A stretch of DNA of 64,000 bases from Bacteroidales bacterium (GTDB lineage: Bacteria; Bacteroidota; Bacteroidia; Bacteroidales; G3-4614): assembly GCA_015061035.1 (NCBI GenBank), contig SUXK01000004.1, positions 1 through 64,000 of the forward strand. Reading direction: 5' to 3'. Under the pieces are notes generated by a model. The model did not search any database. It was given only the letters and a program-made list of their open reading frames with translations, and was not told the DNA's origin. Below, piece by piece: positions 8,315 to 16,495 of the stretch (position 1 is its first letter; the number at the start of each line of letters is the position of its first letter). The translations under genes were made by a program, and so were the position numbers.

Positions 8315-8394
8315 TAGATTTTTTAATATTAAAGGCGGAAAACCTATTGATTCTCCGCCTTATATCAAGCTTTATTAGAAAGGTTTAGATACAA

Positions 8395-8462
8395 CTAACT
8401 TGGTGGAGAAAACGACGGGAGCATACTGACGTATGTGACCGAGTTTGATTCCTACAAGTTAG
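8395..8462. other. Long hairpin with tandem G-A internal loops downstream of pgk
   Basis: CTAACTTG (8395-8402) pairs with CAAGTTAG (8455-8462). Inside it, GGA/TCC, AAAC/GTTT, CGG/CCG and GCATAC/GTATGT pair in register, separated by small internal loops, one of which is symmetric GA/GA (8419-8420 opposite 8437-8438). The tip is the tetraloop TGAC. No T-run follows on either strand, so a simple terminator is unlikely. It lies 30 bases from the pgk stop and could be a 3'-UTR element or a processed RNA. Confidence 0.55.
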
Positions 8463-8492
8463 GAAGTAGATGAGCCTTTATAATGAAGCGAC

Positions 8493-9743
8493 TTAGCCTT
8501 TGATAGCCTTAATACCAGGCAACACCTTACCCTCAATAGCCTCTAACAAAGCACCACCACCTGTTGATACGTAAGATACTTTGTCTGCTAAACCGAATTT
8601 GTTTACACATGCTACTGAGTCTCCTCCTCCTACAAGTGAGAATGCTCCGTTTTCTGTAGCCTCTACTATTGCATCTGCAATTGCACGTGATCCTGCTGTG
8701 AAGTTATCAAACTCGAATACTCCAGCGGGTCCGTTCCAAAGGATTGTTTTTGCATCTTTAATAGCGTTTGTAAACAATACGCGAGTTTCAGGTCCTGCAT
8801 CAAGACCTTCCCATCCTTCGGGTATTGCTCCAACTGGAACGATTTGTGTGTTTGCATCGTTGCTGAATGAGTCAGCAGCAACACAGTCTGTTCCTAATAC
8901 AAGGTTTACGCCTTTTGCTTTTGCTTTCTCAATGATGTTTAGAGCAAGGTCAAGTTTATCTGTCTCGCAGATTGATAGTCCTACTTCTCCTCCCATTGCT
9001 TTTGCAAATGTGTATGTCATACCACCGCAAAGGATTAGGTTATCAACTTTGTCCATCAAGTTCTCGATGATACCGATTTTTGTTGATACTTTTGATCCTC
9101 CCATAATTGCTGTGAAAGGACGTTTGATATTGTTAAGTACGTTCTCAACAGCGTTTACCTCTTTCTCCATTAGGTAACCTAACATTTTGTTATCTGCATC
9201 AAAATAGTCAGCGATAACTGCTGTTGAAGCGTGTTTACGGTGTGCTGTTCCGAATGCATCGTTTACATAAGCATCGGCATAACTTGCAAGTGTTTTTGAG
9301 AACTCTTTTTGACTTGCTTTCATTGCCTCTTTTGCCTCTGCATATGCTGGATCTTCTTTATCAATTCCTACAGGTTTTCCTTCCTCTTCGGGATAGAAAC
9401 GAAGGTTCTCAAGTAGTAAAACTTCTCCTGGTTTAAGTGCTGCTGCTTGTTCTGCTGCTTTTGCACAATCAGGTGCAAATTGTACTGGTACTCCAAGTTT
9501 CTCTGCTACTACGTCTTTGATTTGTCCAAGAGAGAATTTAGGATTTACTTTTCCTTTGGGTTTTCCCATGTGTGACATGATGATTAATGCACCACCGTCA
9601 GCAAGAATTTTTTTAAGTGTGGGAAGTGCTCCGCGAATACGTGTATCGTCAGTAACTTTTCCATTCTCATCAAGAGGTACATTAAAGTCAACGCGAACGA
9701 TTGCTTTTTTACCTGCAAAATTGTAATTGTCGATTGTTTGCAT
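8493..9743 (-). CDS. pgk: Phosphoglycerate kinase
   Basis: 416 residues, the full family length. It converts 1,3-bisphosphoglycerate and ADP to 3-phosphoglycerate and ATP in cytoplasmic glycolysis. The N-terminal signature RVDFNVPLD, the Lys-rich hinge region and the C-terminal nucleotide-binding loop [15 protein letters not shown] are all present. A promoter variant (TAACTTCG on the minus strand, about 9798-9791) lies upstream, so pgk need not depend on pyrF, whose stop is 95 bases upstream. The large antisense ORF at 8581-9177 is a shadow. Confidence 0.98.
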   Translation of the reverse strand: MQTIDNYNFAGKKAIVRVDFNVPLDENGKVTDDTRIRGALPTLKKILADGGALIIMSHMGKPKGKVNPKFSLGQIKDVVAEKLGVPVQFAPDCAKAAEQAAALKPGEVLLLENLRFYPEEEGKPVGIDKEDPAYAEAKEAMKASQKEFSKTLASYADAYVNDAFGTAHRKHASTAVIADYFDADNKMLGYLMEKEVNAVENVLNNIKRPFTAIMGGSKVSTKIGIIENLMDKVDNLILCGGMTYTFAKAMGGEVGLSICETDKLDLALNIIEKAKAKGVNLVLGTDCVAADSFSNDANTQIVPVGAIPEGWEGLDAGPETRVLFTNAIKDAKTILWNGPAGVFEFDNFTAGSRAIADAIVEATENGAFSLVGGGDSVACVNKFGLADKVSYVSTGGGALLEAIEGKVLPGIKAIKG

Positions 9744-9838
9744 AGTTTTTTTATTTTAATTGGTTATTGTTTCTTTTATTATATGAGTGCGAAGTTAATA
9801 AATTTTCGTTAGTTTACATCTATTTTTTTGCTTTTTGT

Positions 9839-10669
9839 TTATACAATACCTCTCTCTTTCAGTATTGCCTCCATCTCTTTTTGTACAGACTCTGCTGCTT
9901 GTGCTGCTGCCTCTGCAAAATCTTCTCCTTTTGAGACATATATTACTCCTCTTGAAGAGTTTACCAATAATCCGCAATCTTCAATCATTCCATATTTGCA
10001 TACGTCTTGAAGACTTCCGCCTTGCGCTCCTACTCCCGGCACTAACAGGAATGATTTAGGTGCAACTTTACGTACATCTGTGAAGCGTTCGCCTTGTGTT
10101 GCTCCTACTACAAACATCATCTCTTCGGGTGTTGCCCATGTTTGTGCTGTACGCATCACTTTTTCAAATAGTTGCTCACCCTCTGTATCGGTTGTCAATT
10201 GAAAATCGTGTGAGCCTTTGTTTGATGTCAATGCCAATAGAATTACCCATTTGCCTTCGTAGCCTAAGAATGGTTTTACGCTGTCCTCGCCCATATAGGG
10301 TGCTACTGTTACTGAATCAATGTTTAGATGCTCAAAGAATGAACGTGCGTACATCTCTGATGTGTTTCCTATATCTCCTCGTTTTGCATCGGCTATTATA
10401 AACATGTCGGGATAGTTTGCCTGAATATATTTAACTGTTTTCTCAAATGCTATCCATCCCTCTACTCCTAAACTTTCGTAGAATGCCAGATTTGGTTTAT
10501 ACGCTACACAATATTGTGCTGTTGCATCGATTATCGCTTTATTGAAAGCAAAGATTGGTTCTTCCTCTGACAACAGGTGTTGAGGTATTTTTTTAATGTC
10601 GGTATCAAGTCCTACGCACAAAAATGAGCGTTTGCGTTTGATGTTCTCAAAAAGTTCTTTTCGTGTCAT
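9839..10669 (-). CDS. pyrF: Orotidine 5'-phosphate decarboxylase
   Basis: 276 residues, the longer bacterial (type 2) form. It decarboxylates OMP to UMP, the last step of de novo pyrimidine synthesis. The catalytic Asp-Lys-Asp cluster is visible in [10 protein letters not shown] (around residue 95), and the phosphate-binding end in [10 protein letters not shown] and [10 protein letters not shown]. It follows prfA on the same strand after a 91-base gap, so the two may share a transcript. Confidence 0.97.
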   Translation of the reverse strand: MTRKELFENIKRKRSFLCVGLDTDIKKIPQHLLSEEEPIFAFNKAIIDATAQYCVAYKPNLAFYESLGVEGWIAFEKTVKYIQANYPDMFIIADAKRGDIGNTSEMYARSFFEHLNIDSVTVAPYMGEDSVKPFLGYEGKWVILLALTSNKGSHDFQLTTDTEGEQLFEKVMRTAQTWATPEEMMFVVGATQGERFTDVRKVAPKSFLLVPGVGAQGGSLQDVCKYGMIEDCGLLVNSSRGVIYVSKGEDFAEAAAQAAESVQKEMEAILKERGIV

Positions 10670-10760
10670 GTTTATTTAGTTGTTAGTTATCAACTCCGTT
10701 GTCCCTTTGGGGTAATTTACAAATATTTGCTTGTTGAATCTGCTCTCGCTTACTCGCAGA

Positions 10761-11870
10761 TTATAGTTCACTCTCTTTTAGTCTCTCTGCATTTTCTGCA
10801 ATCATAAGGTTATCAATACAGTCTTGTATATCGCCATCCATAAATGCTGACAGGTTATATATGGTATAGTTTATACGATGGTCTGTGATACGTCCCTGTG
10901 GATAGTTATAGGTGCGTATTTTTGCTGAACGGTCGCCTGTTGATACCATTGTTTTGCGTTTGTTCGAAATGTCATCGATATATTTTTGATGCTCTTTGTC
11001 ATAGATGAATGTACGAAGTCGTGCCAATGCTCTCTCTTTATTTTTTGGTTGGTCGCGTGTTTCAGTACACTCAATCAATATCTCTTCTGTCTCGCCTGTA
11101 TTGGGATTTTTCCACATATAACGCAAACGGACTCCCGACTCTACTTTATTTACGTTCTGTCCTCCTGCTCCTCCTGAACGGAAGGTATCCCATTTTATCT
11201 CGCCTTCGTTTATTTCAACGTCAAATTGCTCTGCCTCGGGTAACACTGCTACTGATGCAGCCGATGTGTGTACTCGTCCTTGTGTTTCGGTTACTGGTAC
11301 TCGCTGTACTCGATGTACTCCAGATTCGTATTTTAGTGTTCCGTAGACTTTCTCTCCAGATACTGAACAGATAATCTCTTTAAATCCGCCACTTGAACCT
11401 TCGCTTACGCTTGATACTTCAAGACGCCAACCTTTTGTTTCGCAATATTTTGAGTACATGCGGAAGAGGTCTCCTGCAAATATTGCTGCCTCATCTCCTC
11501 CTGTTCCGCCACGAATTTCAAGGATTGCATTCTTGTCATCTTGTGGATCGCCAGGTACGAGAAGGAGTTTTATTTTCTCTTCTATTTGTGGTAATGCCTC
11601 GTTGTTTATATCCAACTCTTCTTTTGCCATTTCGCGCATTTCGGCATCATCCTCACTCTCCAATATCTCCTTTGCCTCTGCAATAGAGTTCAAGCATCCT
11701 TCATACTCTTTTTTGGCCTCTACTATTTTCTCAAGGTCTTTGTACTCTTTGGTGAGTTTTACATATCGTCTTTGATCGGCAATTGTTTCGGGGTCTGTTA
11801 TAAGTGTGGCCACCTCCTCAAAACGGAATTGCAGAGTCTCTAATTTATCAAGTAATGTATTGTTACTCAT
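10761..11870 (-). CDS. prfA: Peptide chain release factor 1
   Basis: 369 residues. It ends translation at UAA and UAG codons. The peptidyl-tRNA hydrolysis motif GGQ is present (RSGGAGGQNVNKVESG, around residue 235), as is the tripeptide anticodon region PVT (RVPVTETQGRVHTS), which distinguishes RF1 from RF2 (SPF). The N-terminal helical domain and C-terminal region are complete. It has its own promoter (-7 at 11981-11988) and a short structured 5' UTR, and is probably followed by pyrF on the same transcript. Confidence 0.98.
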   Translation of the reverse strand: MSNNTLLDKLETLQFRFEEVATLITDPETIADQRRYVKLTKEYKDLEKIVEAKKEYEGCLNSIAEAKEILESEDDAEMREMAKEELDINNEALPQIEEKIKLLLVPGDPQDDKNAILEIRGGTGGDEAAIFAGDLFRMYSKYCETKGWRLEVSSVSEGSSGGFKEIICSVSGEKVYGTLKYESGVHRVQRVPVTETQGRVHTSAASVAVLPEAEQFDVEINEGEIKWDTFRSGGAGGQNVNKVESGVRLRYMWKNPNTGETEEILIECTETRDQPKNKERALARLRTFIYDKEHQKYIDDISNKRKTMVSTGDRSAKIRTYNYPQGRITDHRINYTIYNLSAFMDGDIQDCIDNLMIAENAERLKESEL

Positions 11871-11961
11871 ATTCTTTTCTTATATATCTTCTATGCTAAA
11901 ATAATACAAACCGAGAGCAGAACTAAATCTATTTAAGTTATGCCGAGGTGCAGCCTATTTT

Positions 11962-11988
11962 CGCGGTAGTTTATCTACCGCAAAGATA
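11962..11988 (-). promoter_or_regulatory. prfA -7 element and start-site palindrome
   Basis: Minus-strand TATCTTTG (11988-11981) is immediately followed by GCGGTAG-N5-CTACCGC (11980-11962), a perfect 7-bp dyad at the predicted start of transcription. It could be a repressor site or a hairpin that caps the mRNA 5' end. Confidence 0.6.
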
Positions 11989-12001
11989 GTTAAAAAAAAG
12001 T

Positions 12002-12039
12002 GAGCAACCAAGTTTTTTATATTCTTGGTTGCTCTTTTT
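12002..12039. terminator. Bidirectional terminator between tyrA and prfA
   Basis: GAGCAACCAAG (12002-12012) pairs with CTTGGTTGCTC (12024-12034), an 11-bp stem, with T5 on one side and A8 on the other. It ends tyrA transcription on the minus strand, just before the prfA promoter. Confidence 0.85.
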
Positions 12040-12053
12040 ATTTGTGTCTATTA

Positions 12054-12827
12054 CTACTTCAATTTCCCTCGAATTGCATTCAGGTATTTTATCATTCCCG
12101 ATGTGTCTTTCTCTTCTACCATCTTTTGTAATATTGACAACTGTTTTTGTATATCTTCTAATTGTTGTGGTGTATGTGGATTGAAAAGAATTTCGGTTAA
12201 TAGATAATCATCTTCTGACAGCAATCCTCGTGCTATATTCATATGCTTTTTGAATGTTGTTCCCGGTGCATCTTGATGCTTCATTACACTTGCAAATACT
12301 AATGTTGATGCAAAGGGTATTGATAGCGAGTAGGCTATTGTTTCATCGTGTTCTTGGAATGTGTACTCAAATATATTCAAATGTAATTTGCTATACAAAT
12401 CCTTGAAAAAGACTTTTCCTAAATGGTCACTCTCTGAAATGATTATTGTATTTTGGGTACTTAAATCACTTAGATTGGCAAATGTTGGTCCGAACATTGG
12501 GTGTGTTGAAACAAACGGACGCCCTGCATCTTTATAAAACTCGGGCAAACCTGTTTTTACTGATGCAATATCGGAAATTATACATCTTTCGGGAAGGTAT
12601 GGTATTACCTCTTTATAGGCTTCTATGGTATATTTTACCGTTACTGCATTTATAAGCAACTCTGGTTCAAACTCTTTTATCTCCTCTAATTTTGAAAATC
12701 GTAGGGTATTGAATGTAAATCGTAAGCGTGCAGGATCTTTATCGAACATTGCCACTTCATGCTCAAAACTTAACACATCGGCAAAGAACGATCCCATCTT
12801 GCCTGCCCCCATTATCAATATTTTCAT
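12054..12827 (-). CDS. tyrA: Prephenate dehydrogenase
   Basis: 257 residues. It oxidatively decarboxylates prephenate to 4-hydroxyphenylpyruvate in tyrosine synthesis. The N-terminal Rossmann loop is MKILIMGAGKMG; STHPMFGPTFANL is the conserved HPMFGP substrate-site motif. It is a short monofunctional form with no mutase or ACT domain; the mutase is fused to the DAHP synthase upstream. It is third in the aromatic operon, 45 bases after the DAHP synthase stop with a hairpin in the gap, and a strong terminator follows. Confidence 0.93.
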   Translation of the reverse strand: MKILIMGAGKMGSFFADVLSFEHEVAMFDKDPARLRFTFNTLRFSKLEEIKEFEPELLINAVTVKYTIEAYKEVIPYLPERCIISDIASVKTGLPEFYKDAGRPFVSTHPMFGPTFANLSDLSTQNTIIISESDHLGKVFFKDLYSKLHLNIFEYTFQEHDETIAYSLSIPFASTLVFASVMKHQDAPGTTFKKHMNIARGLLSEDDYLLTEILFNPHTPQQLEDIQKQLSILQKMVEEKDTSGMIKYLNAIRGKLK

Positions 12828-12841
12828 AATATATGAATTTA

Positions 12842-12865
12842 GGGGACGTGCCTTTGCACGTCCCT
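12842..12865 (-). repeat. Intra-operon hairpin between DAHP synthase and tyrA
   Basis: GGGACGTGC, loop, GCACGTCCC: a perfect 9-bp stem with a 4-base loop filling most of the 45-base intergenic gap. No T-run follows, so it is more like a REP-type or mRNA-stabilising hairpin than a terminator. Confidence 0.6.
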
Positions 12866-12872
12866 ACATTTA

Positions 12873-13946
12873 TTATTCTTTACCTTTCAATATCTCAACT
12901 TGTTGACGAACACTCTCCTCGTGTATGGCTTGCATGATTGTCATCATAAAATCGCCTTTCATCTCGGCTGACTCGGCTTGCTCTACGCGTTTTTTCAGTA
13001 TCTCATCGTAACGTGCTGCCTGAAGTACTGTCATTTTATGTTCTTTCTTAAATCTTCCTATCTCGCGAGATACACGCATACGTTTTGCCAAAAGGTCTAT
13101 TAATTCGTTATCCAACACGTCAATTTGTTTACGAAGGTCTCCTAAATCTTCGGTTGTTGTGTGTTGGTCACGTATAATCAAATCATCTAATATCAAATCT
13201 AATGTTCCAGGTGTTATTTGTTGGTTTTTATCGCTCCAAGCATAGTCGGGAGAACAGTGTGACTCTATTATAAGTCCGTCAAATCCCAAGTCCATTGCTT
13301 GTTGTGATAGTGGAGCGATAAAATCACGTTTTCCGCCTATATGGCTGGGATCACTAAATATTGGTAAGTTTGGTAAACGGCGACGCAACTCAATGGGTAT
13401 ATGCCATTGTGGTGAGTTACGATATACTTTTTCATCGTAACTACTAAATCCGCGATGTATTGCTCCTATTTTGCGTAGTCCTGCATTGTATATACGCTGT
13501 ATTCCTCCTATCCAAAGTTCTATGTCAGGGTTTACCGGGTTTTTAATCAATACTGGAATGTCTGCTCCTTTTAGTGCATCGGCAATCTCTTGCATTGCAA
13601 AGGGGTTTGCTGTTGTTCTTGCTCCTATCCACAACAAATCTACTCCGTGTTTTAATGCTTCAAGTACATGATATTGGTTTGCAACCTCTGTTGCTACATA
13701 CATTCCTGTCTCTGCTTTTACCTTTTTAAGCCACAAAAGTCCTTCGCTACCTACTCCTTCAAAACCTCCTGGTTTTGTACGGGGTTTCCATATTCCTGCA
13801 CGGAATATTTTTATTCCTCGCGATGCTAAATCTTTTGCTGTTTCCATTACTTGGTCCTCTGTCTCTGCACTACAAGGTCCTGCTATTACAAGTGGTCGTT
13901 TTGTGTCTAAACCCGGTAGGGTGATTGGTTCAAATTGCATTTCCAT
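12873..13946 (-). CDS. aroF: Bifunctional DAHP synthase / chorismate mutase
   Basis: 357 residues in two domains. Residues 1-260 are a type I-beta 3-deoxy-7-phosphoheptulonate synthase (VIAGPCSAET, IWIGARTT, PIFSDPSHIGG), which condenses phosphoenolpyruvate and erythrose 4-phosphate. Residues ~268-357 are an all-helical AroQ chorismate mutase (LRKQIDVLDNELIDLLAKR). This fusion is known in Bacteroidetes such as Porphyromonas, where prephenate made by the mutase domain inhibits the synthase. Here it therefore opens and controls the pathway and also makes prephenate for tyrA. It starts 30 bases after the aminotransferase stop. The symbol is a family-level choice. Confidence 0.93.
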   Translation of the reverse strand: MEMQFEPITLPGLDTKRPLVIAGPCSAETEDQVMETAKDLASRGIKIFRAGIWKPRTKPGGFEGVGSEGLLWLKKVKAETGMYVATEVANQYHVLEALKHGVDLLWIGARTTANPFAMQEIADALKGADIPVLIKNPVNPDIELWIGGIQRIYNAGLRKIGAIHRGFSSYDEKVYRNSPQWHIPIELRRRLPNLPIFSDPSHIGGKRDFIAPLSQQAMDLGFDGLIIESHCSPDYAWSDKNQQITPGTLDLILDDLIIRDQHTTTEDLGDLRKQIDVLDNELIDLLAKRMRVSREIGRFKKEHKMTVLQAARYDEILKKRVEQAESAEMKGDFMMTIMQAIHEESVRQQVEILKGKE

Positions 13947-13976
13947 AGTTGTATATTTTAAATTTTTATACTCTGT

Positions 13977-15140
13977 TTATATTATTGTTTGTATTCTCTC
14001 TTTTGCTTCTTTTAATTTATTTTCTGTTGCACAAAGTGATATGCGTATAAATTTGTCTCCTTCGCTTCCGAATATCATTCCCGGTGTTATGAATACTCTT
14101 GCGTCATATAATATTTTATCGGCTAACTCTGCTCCATCTTTATATTTATCAGGGACTTTTGCCCATAGAAACATTCCTCGTTGTGCAGGGTCAAATTTAC
14201 ATCCTAACATTGTTGCTATCTCTTCGGCTAATACTCTTCGTGGTCGGTATATTGTATTTATCTCTTCGTACCACTCCTTGCCAAGTGATAATGCTTTTGA
14301 TGCGGCTATTTGCATTGAACGGAATGTTCCTGAATCAATATTACTTTTTACCCTCAATACCCAAGCAACAAATTGTGGATTTGATGCCAACATTCCTACT
14401 CGCCAACCTGGCATATTGTGCGATTTACTCATTGAATTGAGTTCGATACATATATCTTTAGCACCTTCTACTGATAAAATACTTAATGGGTTGTCGTTAA
14501 GAATAAAACTATATGGGTTATCGTTTACTATTACTATGCCATGTTTTTTTCCAAATGCAACCAATTGTTCAAATAACTCTTTTGTGGCTACTCTTCCTGT
14601 TGGCATATTGGGATAGTTTACCCACATTAGTTTTACGTTTGATAGGTCGTTTTTCTCTATCTCCTCAAAATCAGGTAACCAATCGTTCTCTTCTTTTAAA
14701 TTGTAGGTTATTATATTTGCCTCTGCCAAACGACTTACCGAACTATATGTTGGGTATCCTGGATTTGGTACTAATACTCCATCTCCTGGATTCAGGAAAG
14801 CCAGCGATATATGTAATATGCCCTCTTTTGAGCCTATTAGGGGTTGTATCTCGGTTTTTGAATCGAGTTCTACACCAAACCATGTTGAATACCATGCTGC
14901 AAATGCCTCGCGTAGTTTTGCTATTCCTACGTATGGTTGGTATCCGTGTGCTGTATCTTGGGCAGCATCGTTTGACAATGTCTCAATAACTTCTTTGTGT
15001 GGTGGACGGTCGGGACTTCCTATTCCTAAACTTATTATATCCAAACCTCGAGCATTCATCTCTGCCACCTCTTTTAACTTCTTAGAAAAGTAGTATTCGC
15101 TTATTGTTCCTACTCTGTTTGCAGGTTTAATCTCTTTCAT
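13977..15140 (-). CDS. Class I/II aminotransferase (aromatic operon)
   Basis: 387 residues from ATG 15140; the longer track ORF starts upstream at a GTG and would translate through the attenuator terminator. It is a fold-type I PLP enzyme: SMSKSHNMPGWRVGM carries the Schiff-base Lys, NYPNMPTGRVA and the C-terminal Arg region are also present. Its position as first gene of the Phe/Tyr operon suggests transamination of phenylpyruvate or 4-hydroxyphenylpyruvate; sequence alone cannot exclude LL-diaminopimelate or aspartate specificity. A separate prephenate dehydratase is not in this window. Confidence 0.9.
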   Translation of the reverse strand: MKEIKPANRVGTISEYYFSKKLKEVAEMNARGLDIISLGIGSPDRPPHKEVIETLSNDAAQDTAHGYQPYVGIAKLREAFAAWYSTWFGVELDSKTEIQPLIGSKEGILHISLAFLNPGDGVLVPNPGYPTYSSVSRLAEANIITYNLKEENDWLPDFEEIEKNDLSNVKLMWVNYPNMPTGRVATKELFEQLVAFGKKHGIVIVNDNPYSFILNDNPLSILSVEGAKDICIELNSMSKSHNMPGWRVGMLASNPQFVAWVLRVKSNIDSGTFRSMQIAASKALSLGKEWYEEINTIYRPRRVLAEEIATMLGCKFDPAQRGMFLWAKVPDKYKDGAELADKILYDARVFITPGMIFGSEGDKFIRISLCATENKLKEAKERIQTII

Positions 15141-15149
15141 TGCTTTTTT

Positions 15150-15180
15150 AATAAAAAATCCCGCTCTTTTAAAGAACGGG
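15150..15180 (-). terminator. Attenuator terminator of the Phe/Tyr operon
   Basis: On the minus strand CCCGTTCTT (15180-15172), loop TAA, AAGAGCGGG (15168-15160), then ATTTTTTATT. The stem includes a G-U pair that works only in the minus-strand RNA. It lies 10 bases before the aminotransferase ATG. An identical AAGAGCGGG at 15237-15229 can pair with the same left arm instead, giving an antiterminator. Confidence 0.85.
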
Positions 15181-15235
15181 ATATTGTATTTGTTTTTATT
15201 TATTTCTTGTATCTTACACACGCAAAACCCCGCTC

Positions 15236-15298
15236 TTACTTGATGCTAAAGTAAAAGTAATAATAAAAGTATGCGAATGTTGACATTAAATTTTTCAT
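15236..15298 (-). CDS. Phe/Tyr-rich attenuator leader peptide
   Basis: A 20-codon ORF, too short for the ORF track: MKNLMSTFAYFYYYFYFSIK. It holds one Phe at position 8 and then eight consecutive aromatic codons (four Phe or Tyr pairs in YFYYYFYF), nine in all. A purine-rich stretch (AAAAAAAGAG) stands before the ATG. Its stop codon overlaps the first competing arm (15237-15229). A ribosome stalled on Phe/Tyr codons would leave that arm free to form the antiterminator; a ribosome reaching the stop would cover it and let the terminator form. This is the arrangement of classical pheA/trp-type attenuators, found here from sequence alone. Confidence 0.88.
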   Translation of the reverse strand: MKNLMSTFAYFYYYFYFSIK

Positions 15299-15316
15299 CT
15301 CTTTTTTTATGCGGTT

Positions 15317-15364
15317 GTGTAATTTACACCTTGCAAAGGTATATAGATTTTTTTTCTTTGCAAA
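15317..15364 (-). promoter_or_regulatory. Promoter and start-site palindrome of the aromatic operon
   Basis: Minus-strand TTTG (15364-15361), 19 bases, TACCTTTG (15341-15334): a full consensus match. The predicted start region contains the perfect 13-base palindrome GTGTAATTTACAC (15317-15329), a possible repressor site or short 5' hairpin. Confidence 0.8.
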
Positions 15365-15399
15365 TATTTTGATATTTTTTTTCAATTTTTTTTTGCGAA

Positions 15400-16395
15400 C
15401 TATTCAAATCTATAAATGTTATTTCTTGTTCGTTCTTGCTGTTCTCTTAAATCAAGACGTAATTGTTGAATATAATCTGAAAGATATGCAATCTCGGGAT
15501 CATATACGCTCTTCTTGCGTGAATGGAGTGCAAATGATATACGGGCCCACATTAACGACTTATCAAAATTGTGTTTTATCTCTTCGTACATTGCTAAATT
15601 TGCTGATGTTCGTGCTTGAAATTTCTTTGAACGTTTGTTTTCGTAAAGATATTCCCATATAAATGACGCTTCATCGTATTTTCCTTCTCTCCAAAATTTA
15701 TCTGCTTTTCGCATCATTCTGTTGCCCGAAACAAAATAGAGTCGAACAAAATTTTCGCTACTTGGCATAAATTGTGCCGATGCTACTTTTGCTATATTGG
15801 GTACTAATTTATTTATACATTCATACTGTGATGGTAGTGAATTTATAGCCTCTTCTCGTGTATAACCTGCTCCATTAAATACTAATGTATCGACACACGA
15901 ATATAAGACTATGGTATCATAATTAGGTCGAGCGATAGAGAGTTGTATTTCGGTGGGTACAAACAAATCAACAAAGTGCCAATCTTCATCTATTGTTCCT
16001 GAACGATAATAGGGATTTATTGATACCTTATTTAATGCTATAATATTATTCTCCGATGGACTATACTCTTCTATCATATTCTTAGTTATTAATTGTGAAG
16101 AGGGGGAATCAACAATATACTCTTTTACTATGCAGGGAGACTCTGAAGTGTTTAGTCTGTCAGATATTGCAGCATATATATATTGGGCAACTGAGTCTTG
16201 TATATGCAATACTGTTTGATTCTCTTGTACTGATATTTTGCTTACATTATATAATAAGACTATGGGAGTTGTATCTGAAAGTGCAATATTAGGTGCGTTT
16301 TTTATATTATACTCCACAACTTTCATTGATGTACAACTCATCATTGTTAGTATAATTGTCAGAAACAGATATATAGTTCCTTTTTTCATATTCAT
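15400..16395 (-). CDS. Lipoprotein with TPR-like C-terminus (DUF6340-like)
   Basis: 331 residues. A lipoprotein signal is clear (TIILTMMSCTS, acylated Cys near residue 21). The middle contains beta-rich sequence around VDLFVPTEIQLSIARPNYDT; the C-terminal ~100 residues are helical and resemble a pair of TPR-like repeats (DKFWREGKYDEASFIWEYLY). The whole resembles the Bacteroidetes family DUF6340, whose role is unknown; this assignment is tentative. A -7 element (TACTTTTG, minus strand 16443-16436) lies 40 bases upstream with no clear -33 box. It is a separate unit from the aromatic operon. Confidence 0.8.
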   Translation of the reverse strand: MNMKKGTIYLFLTIILTMMSCTSMKVVEYNIKNAPNIALSDTTPIVLLYNVSKISVQENQTVLHIQDSVAQYIYAAISDRLNTSESPCIVKEYIVDSPSSQLITKNMIEEYSPSENNIIALNKVSINPYYRSGTIDEDWHFVDLFVPTEIQLSIARPNYDTIVLYSCVDTLVFNGAGYTREEAINSLPSQYECINKLVPNIAKVASAQFMPSSENFVRLYFVSGNRMMRKADKFWREGKYDEASFIWEYLYENKRSKKFQARTSANLAMYEEIKHNFDKSLMWARISFALHSRKKSVYDPEIAYLSDYIQQLRLDLREQQERTRNNIYRFE

Positions 16396-16495
16396 TACTT
16401 TGTGTTTTATATCCGAAATTTCCGTTTTATATACACAAAAGTAATGAATATTTTTATTTATAGGTTATTTATGGTTGTTAAATTGAGTATAAATT

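Noticed and set aside
8581-9177. 198-residue plus-strand ORF
   Set aside because: Antisense shadow of pgk, which has full family motifs on the other strand.
13903-14616. 237-residue plus-strand ORF
   Set aside because: Shadow of the aminotransferase gene; low-complexity translation with no domain.
15141-15221. N-terminal extension of the aminotransferase to 15221
   Set aside because: It would translate the attenuator terminator stem; the family N-terminus begins at ATG 15140.
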